64,000 nt of DNA, from positions 186,001-250,000 of the forward strand of contig NZ_WCHR01000020.1 of NCBI RefSeq assembly GCF_008973825.1. The letters run 5' to 3'. Positions 1-9,406 of this stretch are shown in pieces (the stretch's first letter is position 1; each line of letters begins with the position of its first letter). The notes under the pieces were generated by a model. That model was not told the origin of the DNA. It did not search any database and saw only the letters and a list, made by a program, of their open reading frames with translations. The translations under genes were made by a program, and so were the position numbers. This DNA is from Gemmobacter serpentinus. Its GTDB lineage: Bacteria > Pseudomonadota > Alphaproteobacteria > Rhodobacterales > Rhodobacteraceae.

Positions 1-575
1 CACTGGAAGACTGGGGCGTGATCCAGCCGGGCGGCGCAGAGGTCCTGGTGACCGGGGCCGCCGGTGGCGTGGGCTCCACCGCGATCAGCCTGCTGGCGCA
101 GGGTGGCTACAAGGTGACCGCCGCCACCGGACGCCCCGAGACCCATGACTATCTGGCAAGCCTTGGCGCGACGGGGTTTGTCGACCGGGCGGCGCTGGCC
201 GAAAAGGGCGGACCGCTGCAAAAGGAACGCTGGGGCGGTGCGGTGGATTCCGTGGGCTCCACCACGCTCGTCAATGCATTGGCCCAAACCGTCTATGGCG
301 GCGCGGTCGCGGCTTGCGGTCTGGCCGGCGGTCTGGATCTGCCCGGCACGGTGATGCCGCATATCCTGCGCAGCGTGGCGCTGATCGGGGTCGACAGCGT
401 GATGGCACCGCAAACCCGGCGGGATCGCGCATGGTCCACGCTGGCCGCGCGGCTGGACAAGGCGCATTTGGCAAGTATCGCCCGGGTCGAGCCGATGTCG
501 GCCCTGCCGCAGCTTGCCGACGACATCATCGCGGGCAAGATCCGGGGGCGCGTCATCATCGATGTGACGGCCTGA
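1..575 (+). CDS. acuI: Acrylyl-CoA reductase / YhdH-type quinone oxidoreductase, 3' part
   Basis: This is the C-terminal part of a medium-chain (zinc-free) NADPH-dependent reductase; the 5' end lies outside the window, and the frame is open from base 3. The visible part starts LEDWGV and carries the dinucleotide-binding loop VLVTGAAGGVGS, then DYLASLGATG, WGGAVDSVG and the terminal KIRGRVIID typical of YhdH/AcuI proteins. AcuI family members reduce acrylyl-CoA to propionyl-CoA, a detoxifying step in DMSP and 3-hydroxypropionate metabolism. The gene converges on the acyl-CoA ligase gene, with a hairpin between the two stops. The family is clear; acrylyl-CoA as the actual substrate is inferred from family and taxon. 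Confidence 0.85.
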   Translation, partial: LEDWGVIQPGGAEVLVTGAAGGVGSTAISLLAQGGYKVTAATGRPETHDYLASLGATGFVDRAALAEKGGPLQKERWGGAVDSVGSTTLVNALAQTVYGGAVAACGLAGGLDLPGTVMPHILRSVALIGVDSVMAPQTRRDRAWSTLAARLDKAHLASIARVEPMSALPQLADDIIAGKIRGRVIIDVTA

Positions 576-604
576 CAGCGGAATCTGACCGGGAAAAGCA
601 AAAG

Positions 605-626
605 GGCCGGAGAGACATCTCCGGCC
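605..626. terminator. Bidirectional hairpin between convergent genes
   Basis: A perfect 9-bp stem (605-613 with 618-626) closes a 4-base loop. It sits midway between the stop codons of acuI and the acyl-CoA ligase gene. A short A-run precedes it and a T-rich stretch follows, so it can serve as a terminator in both directions. Confidence 0.75.
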
Positions 627-646
627 ATTCTTGATTGTCCCGCAGC

Positions 647-2299
647 CTAGGCCCCGGCGGCGACCTCTGTCGCGCGGGCGCGCAGGGTGAATTTCTGGAT
701 CTTGCCGGTCGAGGTCTTGGGCAGATCAGCAAAGACCACCCGCGCGGGCAGTTTGTAGGACGCGATCAGCGTCCGGCAATGCGCGATCAGCTCCGCCTCA
801 TCGGCCAGCCGATCCGGGTGCAATTCGACGAAGGCACAGGGACGCTCGCCCCATTTCGCATCGGGCATCGCCACCACCGCGCAAAGGGCCACCGCAGGGT
901 GCTTGTAAAGCGCATCCTCCACCTCGATCGACGAGATATTCTCGCCCCCGGAAATGATGATGTCCTTGGAGCGATCCTTCAGCTGCACATAGCCATCGGG
1001 ATGCATGACCCCCAGATCACCGGAATGGAACCACCCGCCGGCAAAGGCCTCGGTCGTGGCCTTGGGGTTTTTCAGATAGCCCTTCATCACCACATTGCCG
1101 CGGAACATCACCTCGCCCAGCGTCTCACCATCGGCGGGCACCGGCTGCATGGTTTCGGGATCCAGAACGGCAAGATCGGACAGCGACAGATAGCGCACGC
1201 CCTGCCGGGCCTTGCGGGCGGCCTGTTCGGCAGCAGGCAGCGCGTCCCAATCGGTGTTCCATTCATTGACCACGGTCGGCCCATAGGTTTCGGTCAGCCC
1301 GTAAAGATGGTTCACCCGGAACCCTGCCGCCGCCATTGCCTGCAACACCGCCTCGGGCGGCGGGGCGGCGGCGGTGTTGAAGGTCACCTGCTGCGGGAAA
1401 ACGCGCTTTTCCGCATCCGGGGCGTTCAGCAGCGTCGACATGACGATGGGCGCGCCACAAAGATGGGTCACGCCATGTTCGGCGATGGCCGCATAGATCG
1501 CCCCCGCCCGCACCCAACGCAGACAGACATGCGTGCCGCCCTGCACCGCAATGGTCCAGCTGAAGCTCCAGCCATTGCAATGGAACATCGGCAGCGTCCA
1601 CAGATAGACCGGATGTTTGCCCATCTCGCCATGCAGGCTGTTGTTCAGCGCCATCAGCGCGGCGCCCCGGTGGTGGTAGACCACGCCCTTGGGATTGCCG
1701 GTGGTGCCGGACGTATAGTTTAGCGCGATGGCGTCCCATTCGTCGTCGGGCAGGACCGGATCAAATTGGGGATCACCGCTGGCCAGAAAGGCGTCGTAAT
1801 CCAGCGTGCCGATCCGCGCGCCTTTGGGGGGCACGCCGGTTTCCGGGTATTCGCTGTCATCATAATCAATGATCAGCGGCCTCACCTTGGCCTGCGCCAA
1901 CGCCTCGGCCATCACAGCGGAAAATTCGCGGTCCACGATCAACACGCGGGTTTCGGCATGATCCAGCTGAAAGGCGATGGTCGCGGCATCGGATCGGGTA
2001 TTGAGGGCATGGAGCACCGCGCCGCCGGCCATCGACACGCCGTAATGTGCCTGAACCATCGGTGGGGTATTGGACAGCATGACCGTCACCGTATCACCCT
2101 TGCCCACCCCTTGCGCCTGCAGCGCCGAGGCCAGCCTGCAGCAATCCTGCCAAAGCGCGGCATAGGTGACACGCTGCCTGCCATGGATCACCGCGATATG
2201 GGCGGGGTAGGTCCGGGCCGCGCGCTCCAGATAGGAGATCGGCGTCATTGGCTGATGGTTGGCCGCACAGCGGCCAAGCCCGTCTTCGTATTTGTTCAT
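647..2299 (-). CDS. AMP-dependent acyl-CoA ligase
   Basis: A 550-residue ANL-superfamily acyl-CoA synthetase that activates a carboxylic acid to its CoA thioester through an acyl-adenylate. Visible motifs: the phosphate-binding loop YTSGTTGNPKG (about residue 195), GLTETYGP, the hinge region GWFHSGDLG, KDRSKDIIISGGENISS, and the C-terminal catalytic lysine in PKTSTGKIQKF. Length and motif spacing are normal for short/medium-chain ligases, a broad group that includes the DMSP enzyme DmdB. It is the last gene of the long minus-strand operon, 45 bp after the rhodanese gene, and faces acuI. The substrate cannot be read from the sequence. Confidence 0.9.
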   Translation of the reverse strand: MNKYEDGLGRCAANHQPMTPISYLERAARTYPAHIAVIHGRQRVTYAALWQDCCRLASALQAQGVGKGDTVTVMLSNTPPMVQAHYGVSMAGGAVLHALNTRSDAATIAFQLDHAETRVLIVDREFSAVMAEALAQAKVRPLIIDYDDSEYPETGVPPKGARIGTLDYDAFLASGDPQFDPVLPDDEWDAIALNYTSGTTGNPKGVVYHHRGAALMALNNSLHGEMGKHPVYLWTLPMFHCNGWSFSWTIAVQGGTHVCLRWVRAGAIYAAIAEHGVTHLCGAPIVMSTLLNAPDAEKRVFPQQVTFNTAAAPPPEAVLQAMAAAGFRVNHLYGLTETYGPTVVNEWNTDWDALPAAEQAARKARQGVRYLSLSDLAVLDPETMQPVPADGETLGEVMFRGNVVMKGYLKNPKATTEAFAGGWFHSGDLGVMHPDGYVQLKDRSKDIIISGGENISSIEVEDALYKHPAVALCAVVAMPDAKWGERPCAFVELHPDRLADEAELIAHCRTLIASYKLPARVVFADLPKTSTGKIQKFTLRARATEVAAGA

Positions 2300-2344
2300 G
2301 CGTTCCTCCCCGAACGGACGATGCGGCAGGTGTCAGAAGGCGGC

Positions 2345-2737
2345 TCAGCCGCGCGCGGCTTTCTCCGCGACGGGTAGGCCCGCCTTCTTCCATTCGCCAA
2401 AGCCGCCCAGCAGGCTGCGCGCCTCAAGCCCCATCTCCTGCGCTGTCCGCGCCGCCAGCAAGGATCGCCAGCCGCTGGCACAGTAAAAGACATAGGTCTT
2501 GCCCTCGGCGAAGCGGGGCTTGTGATAGGGGCTTTCCGGGTCGATCCAGAATTCCAGCATCCCCCGCGGCGCATGGAAGGCCCCGGGGATCATCCCCTCG
2601 CGTTCCAGCTCGCGCGGGTCGCGGATATCGACCATCACGATACCCGCCGCATCGAATTGCCCGGCCATCTCCGCGCCGCTGACCGATTGCACCACGGCCT
2701 CGGCCTCGGCCAGCATCTGCTTGTAGCCCTTGGCCAT
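2345..2737 (-). CDS. Rhodanese-domain protein
   Basis: A single-domain rhodanese of 130 residues. It has the CDC25/rhodanese landmarks VDIRDPREL, the GAFHAPRG strand, and the active-site loop YCASGWRS with a catalytic cysteine, then LLGGFGEWKKAGLPV. Such proteins carry a persulfide on that cysteine and move sulfur or bind anions; no signal peptide is seen, so it should be cytoplasmic. The gene starts 2 bp after the stop of the AhpD-like gene, so it is almost certainly co-transcribed. Its presence in an operon with a molybdoenzyme and CoA enzymes may point to an organosulfur substrate, but that is only a guess. Confidence 0.85.
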   Translation of the reverse strand: MAKGYKQMLAEAEAVVQSVSGAEMAGQFDAAGIVMVDIRDPRELEREGMIPGAFHAPRGMLEFWIDPESPYHKPRFAEGKTYVFYCASGWRSLLAARTAQEMGLEARSLLGGFGEWKKAGLPVAEKAARG

Positions 2738-2739
2738 GA

Positions 2740-3309
2740 TCAGCGCCCCAATGCGTAGAATTCGTCATTCGGGCGCATGTTGGTCACATTGGCCAGCCGG
2801 TTCGACATGCCGAAAAACGCCGAGATGGCGGCAATGTCCCAGATGTCATCCTCGGTGAAGCCATGCGATGTCAGTTCAGCGATATCGGCATCGCTCACCT
2901 CATAGGCCCGGGCGGACACCTTCATGCCGAAATCGATCATTGCCATCTGGCGCGGTGTGATATCGGCCTTGCGATAGTTGATCGCCACCTGATCCGCGAT
3001 CAGCGGATCCTTGGCCCGGATGCGCAGGATCGCGCCATGCGCCACCACGCAATATTGGCACTGATTGGCGTTGGAGGTCGCCACCACGATCATTTCGCGC
3101 TCGGCCTTGGTCAGATTTCCGGGCTTGTCCATCAGCGCATCGTGATAGGCAAAGAAGGCGCGGAACTCATCGGGGCGATGGGCAAGCGTCAGAAAGACAT
3201 TCGGCACGAAGCCCGATTTTTCCTGCACGGCCAGAATGCGTGCGCGCAGATCTTCGGGCATGTCCTTGATCTCGGGCACGGGAAAGCGGCTGACAGCGGC
3301 GTGGGTCAT
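2740..3309 (-). CDS. Carboxymuconolactone decarboxylase/AhpD-like protein
   Basis: A 189-residue all-helical protein of the AhpD/CMD superfamily, closest in layout to the 'peroxidase-related' subgroup. The redox motif CQYCVVAHG (CxxC plus the following His) lies near residue 84, preceded by KAEREMIVVATSNANQ. Proteins with this motif usually reduce peroxides or act as thiol-disulfide relays rather than as true decarboxylases. Its ATG overlaps the TGA of the molybdoenzyme gene (ATGA), indicating translational coupling. A role protecting or re-reducing a component of the neighbouring molybdoenzyme is possible but unproven. Confidence 0.8.
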   Translation of the reverse strand: MTHAAVSRFPVPEIKDMPEDLRARILAVQEKSGFVPNVFLTLAHRPDEFRAFFAYHDALMDKPGNLTKAEREMIVVATSNANQCQYCVVAHGAILRIRAKDPLIADQVAINYRKADITPRQMAMIDFGMKVSARAYEVSDADIAELTSHGFTEDDIWDIAAISAFFGMSNRLANVTNMRPNDEFYALGR

Positions 3310-5627
3310 CTGGAGGTTCCTTCTCGGACGGGCAGAACATCTGCCATCTGGGTGTGATAGATCTGGATCGCGTCGCCCACCTCGGCCGCATAGGGCTCGA
3401 TGCGGACAAGGCAGGTATGGGCGGAACAGCCCTGCCCGAAGGCAGAGGTGCCGACATCAAGGGTCAGGACATTGGGATTGCCCGAAATGTCGAGGCCGCT
3501 ATTTCCCATCGGGGTGAACCAGGCGCCGGTCGGCAGGATCGCCACGCCCGGGGCCACGTGGTCGGTGGTTTTGGCGGTGGCAAGACATTCCCCCCGCGCA
3601 TTCCACAAGCGCACGGTCTGGCCATCGCCGATGCCGCGTAGGGCGGCCTCGGCCGGATGCAGCAGCACCTGTTCGCGCCCGGCCCGGCGCCCCGAAAGGC
3701 TGGCCGGTCCGGTTTCAAGCTGGCTGTGCAACCGGCCATTAGGTTGATGCGAGATCAGGTGCAGTTCGCCCTGCTGCGCCCCGCCCAGCCATTCGGCTGG
3801 CTCGATCCAGGCGGGATGTGCCCGGCAATCGGCATAGCCAAGACGCGCCAAGGTCTCACTGCCCAGCACGATCAGCCCGCTTTCGGTATCCAGCGGATTG
3901 GCCTTTGGATCGACCCGGAACTCCGCCAGATAGGTATGGTCGCGCTGCACCGGACAGGGGGCATAGCCCTGCGCCCAGAAGGTGTCGAAATCGGGCATCG
4001 GGAAATCGTAGCGCCGCTGCGCATAATCGCGGCTTTCATCATAAAGGCTGCGGATCCAGCCCATTTCGTCGCGGCCCTCGTTATAGGCCGCAGCCACGCC
4101 CAGCTTCTCGCAAAGCGCGTTGAAGATGTCGAAATACGACCGCGCCTCGCCCATCGGCGCAATCGCCTGCCCCATGGCCAGAATGAAATCCGACCGCTTG
4201 TTGCCCGCCAGATCGTTGCGCTCGATCGAGGTCGAGGCGGGCAACACGATATCAGCACGTTTCGCGGTGGCGGTGAACATCGGGTCTTGCACGATGATCG
4301 TCTCGGGCCGGGTCCAGGCCTCGGACAGCCGGTTCAGATCCTGATGATGGTGGAAGGGATTGCCCCCCGCCCAATAGACCAGCCGGATATCGGGATAGCT
4401 GCGCGTCTCGCCCTCATAGGTATAGCTGCCACCCGGGTTGAGCAGCATGTCGCTGATCCGCGCCACCGGGATGAAGCTGTTGATCGGCTTGGACAGTTGC
4501 GACATGGCGGGTGATTTGCCGATGGTGAAGGGGGCCCCCACCCCACCAAGCGAGCCATAGCCGTATCCCACGCCACCGCCCGGCAGACCGATCTGGCCGA
4601 TCACCGCCGCCAGCCCAAGTGCCGCCCAGAACGGCTGTTCACCGTGATGGGCGCGCTGAAGCGCCCAGCTGACCGTCAACATGCTGCGGGTCCGGGTGAG
4701 GTTACCGGCAAGGGCGCGGATCGCCTCGGCGGGCAGCCCGGTGATGCCTGCGGCCCATTCGGCGTCCTTGCGCTGGCCATCGCTTTCGCCGCGCAGATAG
4801 GCCAGATACCATTCCGATCCGCTGGTGCAACGTGCCAGAAAATCGGCATCATGGCGCCCGTCCGCCACGATCTCGCCCGCGAGGCCCAGCATCAGCGCGG
4901 TGTCGGTATTGGGGCGGATCGGCCACCATTCTGCGCCCATCCAGTCGGGCATATCCTCTTTCAGCGGCGAGACAAGGATCACCCGGACACCGCGTTCGGC
5001 AATGCGGCGCAGATAGGTTTCCAGATGATGGGCGCCAAGGCCGCCTGCCTCGCTTTGCGCGGTGCGCGGCGACATCGCGCCAAAGACCACAAGCGTTTCG
5101 CTGTGTTCAGCAATGGAATCCAGCGTATTGGCCTGCCCGCCGCAAGCCCGGTCATCGCCCAGCGTGTGGCGCAGGATCACCGGCCCCGCCGCAATGGAAT
5201 AGGTATCGACATGGCCGGTATAGCCGCCGACCAGATTGAGCATCCGCTTGAGCAGGGTCGAGGCATGATGGAACCGCCCGCAGCTTGTCCAGCCATAGCT
5301 GCCCGCAAAGATCGAGGCATTGCCATGGTCGGTCGCCACCCGCCGGATCTCATCTGACACAAGGCTTGCCGCCTCGTCCCACGAGACCGGCACGAAACGC
5401 TCGCGGCCCCGGCCACGGCGGTCGCTGTGCTGACGCGCGGCCAGCCAGCCCTCGCGCACCATCGGTCGCAGAACACGACGATCAGGCTTTGCCCATTCCG
5501 GAACCGAATGGATCAGCTCTGACGGCGCGGGGTCATGGGGAAAGGGCTCGACCCCCACGATCCGCCCGTCTTCCACCAGAATGGTATAGGCACCCCAATG
5601 GCTGCAATGTGGAACCCGCGTGATCAT
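3306..5627 (-). CDS. BisC/TorZ-like molybdopterin oxidoreductase
   Basis: A 773-residue bis-MGD molybdenum enzyme of the DMSO-reductase family. The N-terminus (HCSHWGAYTILVEDG) lacks both the four-cysteine Fe-S motif and a twin-arginine signal, as in cytoplasmic biotin/methionine sulfoxide reductase BisC. The stretch GSYGWTSCGRFHHA corresponds to the region that supplies the serine Mo ligand in DMSO/TMAO reductases. Further MGD-binding blocks are VYWAGGNPFHHHQDL, LPASTSIERNDL and the C-terminal LISHQPNGRLHSQ with PTGAWFTP. Known relatives reduce S-oxides or N-oxides. In this operon of CoA-dependent enzymes it might reduce or hydroxylate a catabolic substrate; the direction and substrate are unknown. 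Confidence 0.85.
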   Translation of the reverse strand: MITRVPHCSHWGAYTILVEDGRIVGVEPFPHDPAPSELIHSVPEWAKPDRRVLRPMVREGWLAARQHSDRRGRGRERFVPVSWDEAASLVSDEIRRVATDHGNASIFAGSYGWTSCGRFHHASTLLKRMLNLVGGYTGHVDTYSIAAGPVILRHTLGDDRACGGQANTLDSIAEHSETLVVFGAMSPRTAQSEAGGLGAHHLETYLRRIAERGVRVILVSPLKEDMPDWMGAEWWPIRPNTDTALMLGLAGEIVADGRHDADFLARCTSGSEWYLAYLRGESDGQRKDAEWAAGITGLPAEAIRALAGNLTRTRSMLTVSWALQRAHHGEQPFWAALGLAAVIGQIGLPGGGVGYGYGSLGGVGAPFTIGKSPAMSQLSKPINSFIPVARISDMLLNPGGSYTYEGETRSYPDIRLVYWAGGNPFHHHQDLNRLSEAWTRPETIIVQDPMFTATAKRADIVLPASTSIERNDLAGNKRSDFILAMGQAIAPMGEARSYFDIFNALCEKLGVAAAYNEGRDEMGWIRSLYDESRDYAQRRYDFPMPDFDTFWAQGYAPCPVQRDHTYLAEFRVDPKANPLDTESGLIVLGSETLARLGYADCRAHPAWIEPAEWLGGAQQGELHLISHQPNGRLHSQLETGPASLSGRRAGREQVLLHPAEAALRGIGDGQTVRLWNARGECLATAKTTDHVAPGVAILPTGAWFTPMGNSGLDISGNPNVLTLDVGTSAFGQGCSAHTCLVRIEPYAAEVGDAIQIYHTQMADVLPVREGTSR

Positions 5628-5638
5628 CTGTCATCCCC

Positions 5639-7189
5639 TCAGATAACGGCTTCGATCAGGAATGGCCCCCGCCGCTGGCAGGCCGCCTGCAAAAGATCAT
5701 GGAAGGTTTCGGCGGTGGTGGCGCGCGCCGCTTCGACGCCCATGCCGCGGGCAAGGCTGACCCAATCCAGCGCCGGATCGTCCAGATCAAGCATCCGGCG
5801 CGCATTCTCGCCCGGGGCACCGGCCCCGACATTCTTCAGCTCGCCGTGCAGGATCTGGTAGCGGCGATTGGCAAAGATGATGGTGACAACATCCAGATTT
5901 TCGCGCGCCTGCGTCCAGAGACCCTGTACCGTATACATGCCGCTGCCATCGGCCTGCAGGCCGATCACCTTGCGGTCAGGGCAGGCCACCGCCGCGCCGG
6001 TCGCCATCGGAATGCCAAGGCCGATGGCGCCCCCGGTCAGTTGCAGAAAATCATGCGGTGCCGCCCCATAGGTGGAGCGGAAGAAATCACGCCCCGAGGT
6101 CACGGATTCATCGCAGACAATCGCCTGTTCCGGCATGACCCGCGCCAGGGCGATGGCAATGGCATCCGGCGTCAGGGCACCTTGGGCCATATCCGGCATG
6201 GCCCGCGCCACCAGACGCGCGGGCGGGGCGGTATCGGCCCCTACCGCCTCGGCCAACGCCGCCACAGCGGCGGGCAGATCACTGTCGGCGCCGGCCATCG
6301 CGATCACCCGGCACCCCTCGGGCAACATGCTGCCCGGCTTGCCGGGATAGGCAAAAAAGCCCACCGGCGCTTTGGCCCCGATCAGGATCAGCTGTTCGGT
6401 GTCCTTAAAGCTGGCAAGGGCCTGATCGATCACATAGGGCACCCGGTCCAGCGCGACGCGGCCCGCGCCACGCTGCATCCGGCCATTGGCCTGTTGCGCC
6501 ATCACGCGCGCGCCGGTTTTCTGTGCGACGCGGTCCAGTACCTCCAGCGCCCCGGCGCGCAGGGCCGTGCCAGTGACAAGGATCGTGGTGGATTTGCCAT
6601 TGCGCAGGGCCGTTGCGGCATCGCGGATCAGGCCTGCATCGATCGCATCCGGCATCGGGCGGGCGATGGCCTTGGGCGTGCCCGCATCCGCCGCAGACCA
6701 TGCCGCATCGGCGGGCAGGATCAGCGTCGCGATCCCCCCTGCCCCGGTCAGCGCCGCGCGGATCGCGGCCTCTGTCTGCGCGCGCATCTCTTCCACATTT
6801 TCGGCCCGGCCAACCCAATGCGACATCGGCCGCGCCAGCCCCGCAATATCCGAGGTCAGCGGCGCGTCATGCTGCAAATGATAGGTCGCATGATCGCCCA
6901 CGACATTGACCATGGGCGTCCGTGCCCGGCGGGCATTGTGCATATTGGCCAGACCGTTTGCCAGCCCCGGCCCGGTATGCAGCAGGGTTACGGCGGGCTT
7001 GTCGGCCATGCGCGCATAGCCATCCGCGGCCCCCGTCACCACCCCTTCGGCCAGCCCCAGCACGCAACGCATCCGCGGCTGGCGGTCAAGGGCGGCCACG
7101 AAATGCATCTCGGACGTGCCGGGATTGGCAAAGCAGGTGTCGATGCCATTTGCCAGCAGGGTCTCGCACAGGATATCGGCACCATTCAT
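5639..7189 (-). CDS. Thiamine-diphosphate enzyme, acetolactate synthase-like
   Basis: A 516-residue ThDP-dependent enzyme resembling the acetolactate synthase large subunit and benzoylformate decarboxylase. The N-terminal PYR domain shows FANPGTSEMHFV and the catalytic glutamate in LGLAEGVVTGAADGYAR. The C-terminal PP domain shows the ThDP/Mg motif beginning QADGSGMYT and ending at FANRRYQI. No FAD-specific feature or regulatory subunit is present nearby, so it is unlikely to be the housekeeping IlvB. The start at 7189 is chosen because its ATG overlaps the TGA of the kinase gene. A 2-oxoacid decarboxylase or carboligase role is inferred; the aldehyde product could feed the aldehyde dehydrogenase at 18444. 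Confidence 0.8.
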   Translation of the reverse strand: MNGADILCETLLANGIDTCFANPGTSEMHFVAALDRQPRMRCVLGLAEGVVTGAADGYARMADKPAVTLLHTGPGLANGLANMHNARRARTPMVNVVGDHATYHLQHDAPLTSDIAGLARPMSHWVGRAENVEEMRAQTEAAIRAALTGAGGIATLILPADAAWSAADAGTPKAIARPMPDAIDAGLIRDAATALRNGKSTTILVTGTALRAGALEVLDRVAQKTGARVMAQQANGRMQRGAGRVALDRVPYVIDQALASFKDTEQLILIGAKAPVGFFAYPGKPGSMLPEGCRVIAMAGADSDLPAAVAALAEAVGADTAPPARLVARAMPDMAQGALTPDAIAIALARVMPEQAIVCDESVTSGRDFFRSTYGAAPHDFLQLTGGAIGLGIPMATGAAVACPDRKVIGLQADGSGMYTVQGLWTQARENLDVVTIIFANRRYQILHGELKNVGAGAPGENARRMLDLDDPALDWVSLARGMGVEAARATTAETFHDLLQAACQRRGPFLIEAVI

Positions 7190-8721
7190 GTCGGGTCTTG
7201 CTCCGTCAGGGTTTCGGCTTGTGCCCGCAAGGCTGAAAGCGCGGCCCAAAGGGGCATCACCGCCTGCAGGATTTCGGTGAAAGTGCGGAATTTCGCGGCG
7301 GCATACTCTGCCACGGCACCCGTTTGTGGCGCGAGACTGTCGCCGCCGGGGCCAAGCCAGCGAGTGCCCAGATCCCCGGCGGTGGCCCCCAGAAGGTATC
7401 TGGCCCCGATGGCCGCAAGCCCGCGCAGCCCGGCATGGCCCGCCGTGTTGCGCTGCACCGGACAGCCCAGGGTCGTCGCCAGAAACTGTGCGAAATGCGG
7501 ATCGGCAGCCAATCCGCCCCCCAGCGACAGGGCACCATTCTGCTGTCCATCCCGCCCACCCAGCATCGCATGGCTGTGACAGGCGACAAAGGCCAGTGCC
7601 TCGCGCCCCATCCAGGCGATTTCTGCAGGCGTCGTGGACGCGGTCAGACCAAGGATCGCACTTTTTGCATCCGGATCGGTCCAGGGCGCGCGCTCCCCCC
7701 CTGGCTCAAGAAACGGATGCAGGATCAGGCCGGACCAGGCGGGCAGCGCGGGGTTGGGCAGATCGCGGAACTGCCGCGCCAGATGGTGCAACAGCGTGGC
7801 ACCGTTGAAACTCGGATGGAAACAGAGATAGCCCTCGCCCAAGGCAAAGCGCTGCACCATGGCCCCGGCGGGGGCCTCGGTCATCACGCTCGGGTCGTTC
7901 TGCAAACAGGCATGGATGGAACTGGTCCCGAAGATCGAGCCGCGTTGCACCCCGGGCCTTGTCCCCAGCCCCATGCCGATAAAGGTCGCCTGCACATCCC
8001 CCGGCCCCAGCAGCACCGGCAGCCCTTCCGATAGACCAATGGCTGCCGCCGCCGCAGATGAGAGCGGGGCACGACACTGGCCCACCGGGGCAAAGGGCGG
8101 CAGCAGGTCAATCCCCCGGCCCAGGCCCAGATGATCGGACACTTCGGCCACGACATCCCCGGTCTGCCAGCGGCCCCAGACCGGCAACGCCGCAGTCGGT
8201 TCGCCCGCGATCTGCCCGGTCAGGCAAAGCAGCAGCCATTCCTTCAGGCGCAGCGCGTGCCGGATCGCGGCAAGGCGGTCGGGGTCATGGCGTTGCAACC
8301 ACAACAATTGCAGCGAGGCCGCCGCAGCGGTGGGGCGCGACCCCGTAATCGCCTGCACCGCATCAAGCTGCGGCCCCATTTCGGCGACCAGCCCGCGCGC
8401 CCGGCCATCCAGCCAGGTCATCGCGTGCCCGACAGGCTGCCCTGCCGCATCGACCGGCCACAGGCCATCGCCCTGCCCGGTCAGCACCAGCCCGACGATC
8501 CGCCCGCGCGCCACCGCATCGATCTGCGCCACACAGTCGCGCAGCGCCGCAAAGGCCTCGTCCCGCGTCACGGTCATATCCTGCTCGACCCGGACGCCAT
8601 CGCGGCGCAGCGCGCCATTCGCGCGCTCGGCCGTGGCGATCATCCGGCCATCTGCCGCAAAAGCCGCAGCCTTTACCGCTGTCGTACCGCAATCGAGGGC
8701 AAGCAGGATCGGGTCCATCAT
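7186..8721 (-). CDS. FGGY-family carbohydrate kinase
   Basis: About 511 residues with the actin-like ATPase fold of FGGY kinases. Landmarks are the N-terminal phosphate-1 loop LALDCGTTAVKAAAF, VGHAMTWLDGRA, LGPGDVQATF and the C-terminal LGGGLAADPHFAQFLA adenosine motif. FGGY enzymes phosphorylate sugars such as xylulose, fuculose or erythritol. The ATG at 8721 overlaps the stop of the aldolase gene and the stop overlaps the next start, so it is translated as part of one block with the aldolase and ThDP genes. With a class II aldolase directly upstream, a kinase-aldolase pair splitting a phosphorylated polyol or keto-acid is the simplest reading. Confidence 0.85.
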   Translation of the reverse strand: MMDPILLALDCGTTAVKAAAFAADGRMIATAERANGALRRDGVRVEQDMTVTRDEAFAALRDCVAQIDAVARGRIVGLVLTGQGDGLWPVDAAGQPVGHAMTWLDGRARGLVAEMGPQLDAVQAITGSRPTAAAASLQLLWLQRHDPDRLAAIRHALRLKEWLLLCLTGQIAGEPTAALPVWGRWQTGDVVAEVSDHLGLGRGIDLLPPFAPVGQCRAPLSSAAAAAIGLSEGLPVLLGPGDVQATFIGMGLGTRPGVQRGSIFGTSSIHACLQNDPSVMTEAPAGAMVQRFALGEGYLCFHPSFNGATLLHHLARQFRDLPNPALPAWSGLILHPFLEPGGERAPWTDPDAKSAILGLTASTTPAEIAWMGREALAFVACHSHAMLGGRDGQQNGALSLGGGLAADPHFAQFLATTLGCPVQRNTAGHAGLRGLAAIGARYLLGATAGDLGTRWLGPGGDSLAPQTGAVAEYAAAKFRTFTEILQAVMPLWAALSALRAQAETLTEQDPT

Positions 8722-9398
8722 CACGACGCCTGACGCAGACCTTGCTGAACCTCGGGGCTTTGCTGGCCATAGGTCTTGAACTTGACCATGACATCCGCGA
8801 TCTGCGCCGCGCTCAGCACCGGGGGTTCCCCCATCGGCAAGCATTGCAGATAAAGCGTGGCCAGTTCCTCGACCGTTACCGCAAGCGCCAGCGCCCGCGC
8901 GATGGAGACATGCGCGGCGATCACCCCGTGATGAGCCATCAGGCAGGCGCGCCGCCCTTCCAGCGCGCGCACCACCGCATCGGCCAATTCCTGCGAGCCG
9001 AAGATCTCATAAGGGGCACAGGGAATGGTGCTGCCCCCTGCCGCCGCGATGGAATAATGGATCGCCGGGATCTCGCGCCCCAGGATCGAGACGGCGGTTG
9101 CATTGGTGGAATGGGTATGAACCACCGCGTTCAGATCGGGCCGCGCCCGCAGGATGTCGCGGTGAAAGCGCCATTCCGACGAGGGAAGCACGTCGCCCGC
9201 AAAGGTCGCGTCCCAGTTCATCGCCACCACATGTTCCGGCGTCAGCTTGTCATAGGCGATGCCGGTGGGCGAAATCAGGAATCCGTCGCCATGGCGCACG
9301 CTGATATTGCCTGCGGTGCCCTTGTTGATGCCCAGCCGGTTCATGCTGCGGCAGGCCTCGATCAGTTCGGTGCGCAGGGCGCGTTCTTCATCGGTCAT
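8721..9398 (-). CDS. Class II aldolase/adducin-domain protein
   Basis: A 225-residue zinc-dependent aldolase of the FucA/AraD family. Metal-binding histidines appear in VVHTHSTNATA and MAHHGVIAA; the N-terminal NKGTAGNISVRHGDGFLISPTGI is the phosphate-binding signature of fuculose-1-phosphate aldolase and relatives. The frame is open further upstream, but the ATG at 9398 gives the conserved N-terminus (MTDEERALRTELIEACRSM) and a normal length. It follows the 2-hydroxyacid dehydrogenase gene by 8 bp and overlaps the kinase gene. It probably cleaves or decarboxylates the product of that kinase; the exact sugar is not determinable. Confidence 0.85.
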   Translation of the reverse strand: MTDEERALRTELIEACRSMNRLGINKGTAGNISVRHGDGFLISPTGIAYDKLTPEHVVAMNWDATFAGDVLPSSEWRFHRDILRARPDLNAVVHTHSTNATAVSILGREIPAIHYSIAAAGGSTIPCAPYEIFGSQELADAVVRALEGRRACLMAHHGVIAAHVSIARALALAVTVEELATLYLQCLPMGEPPVLSAAQIADVMVKFKTYGQQSPEVQQGLRQAS

Positions 9399-9406
9399 AT
9401 GACACC

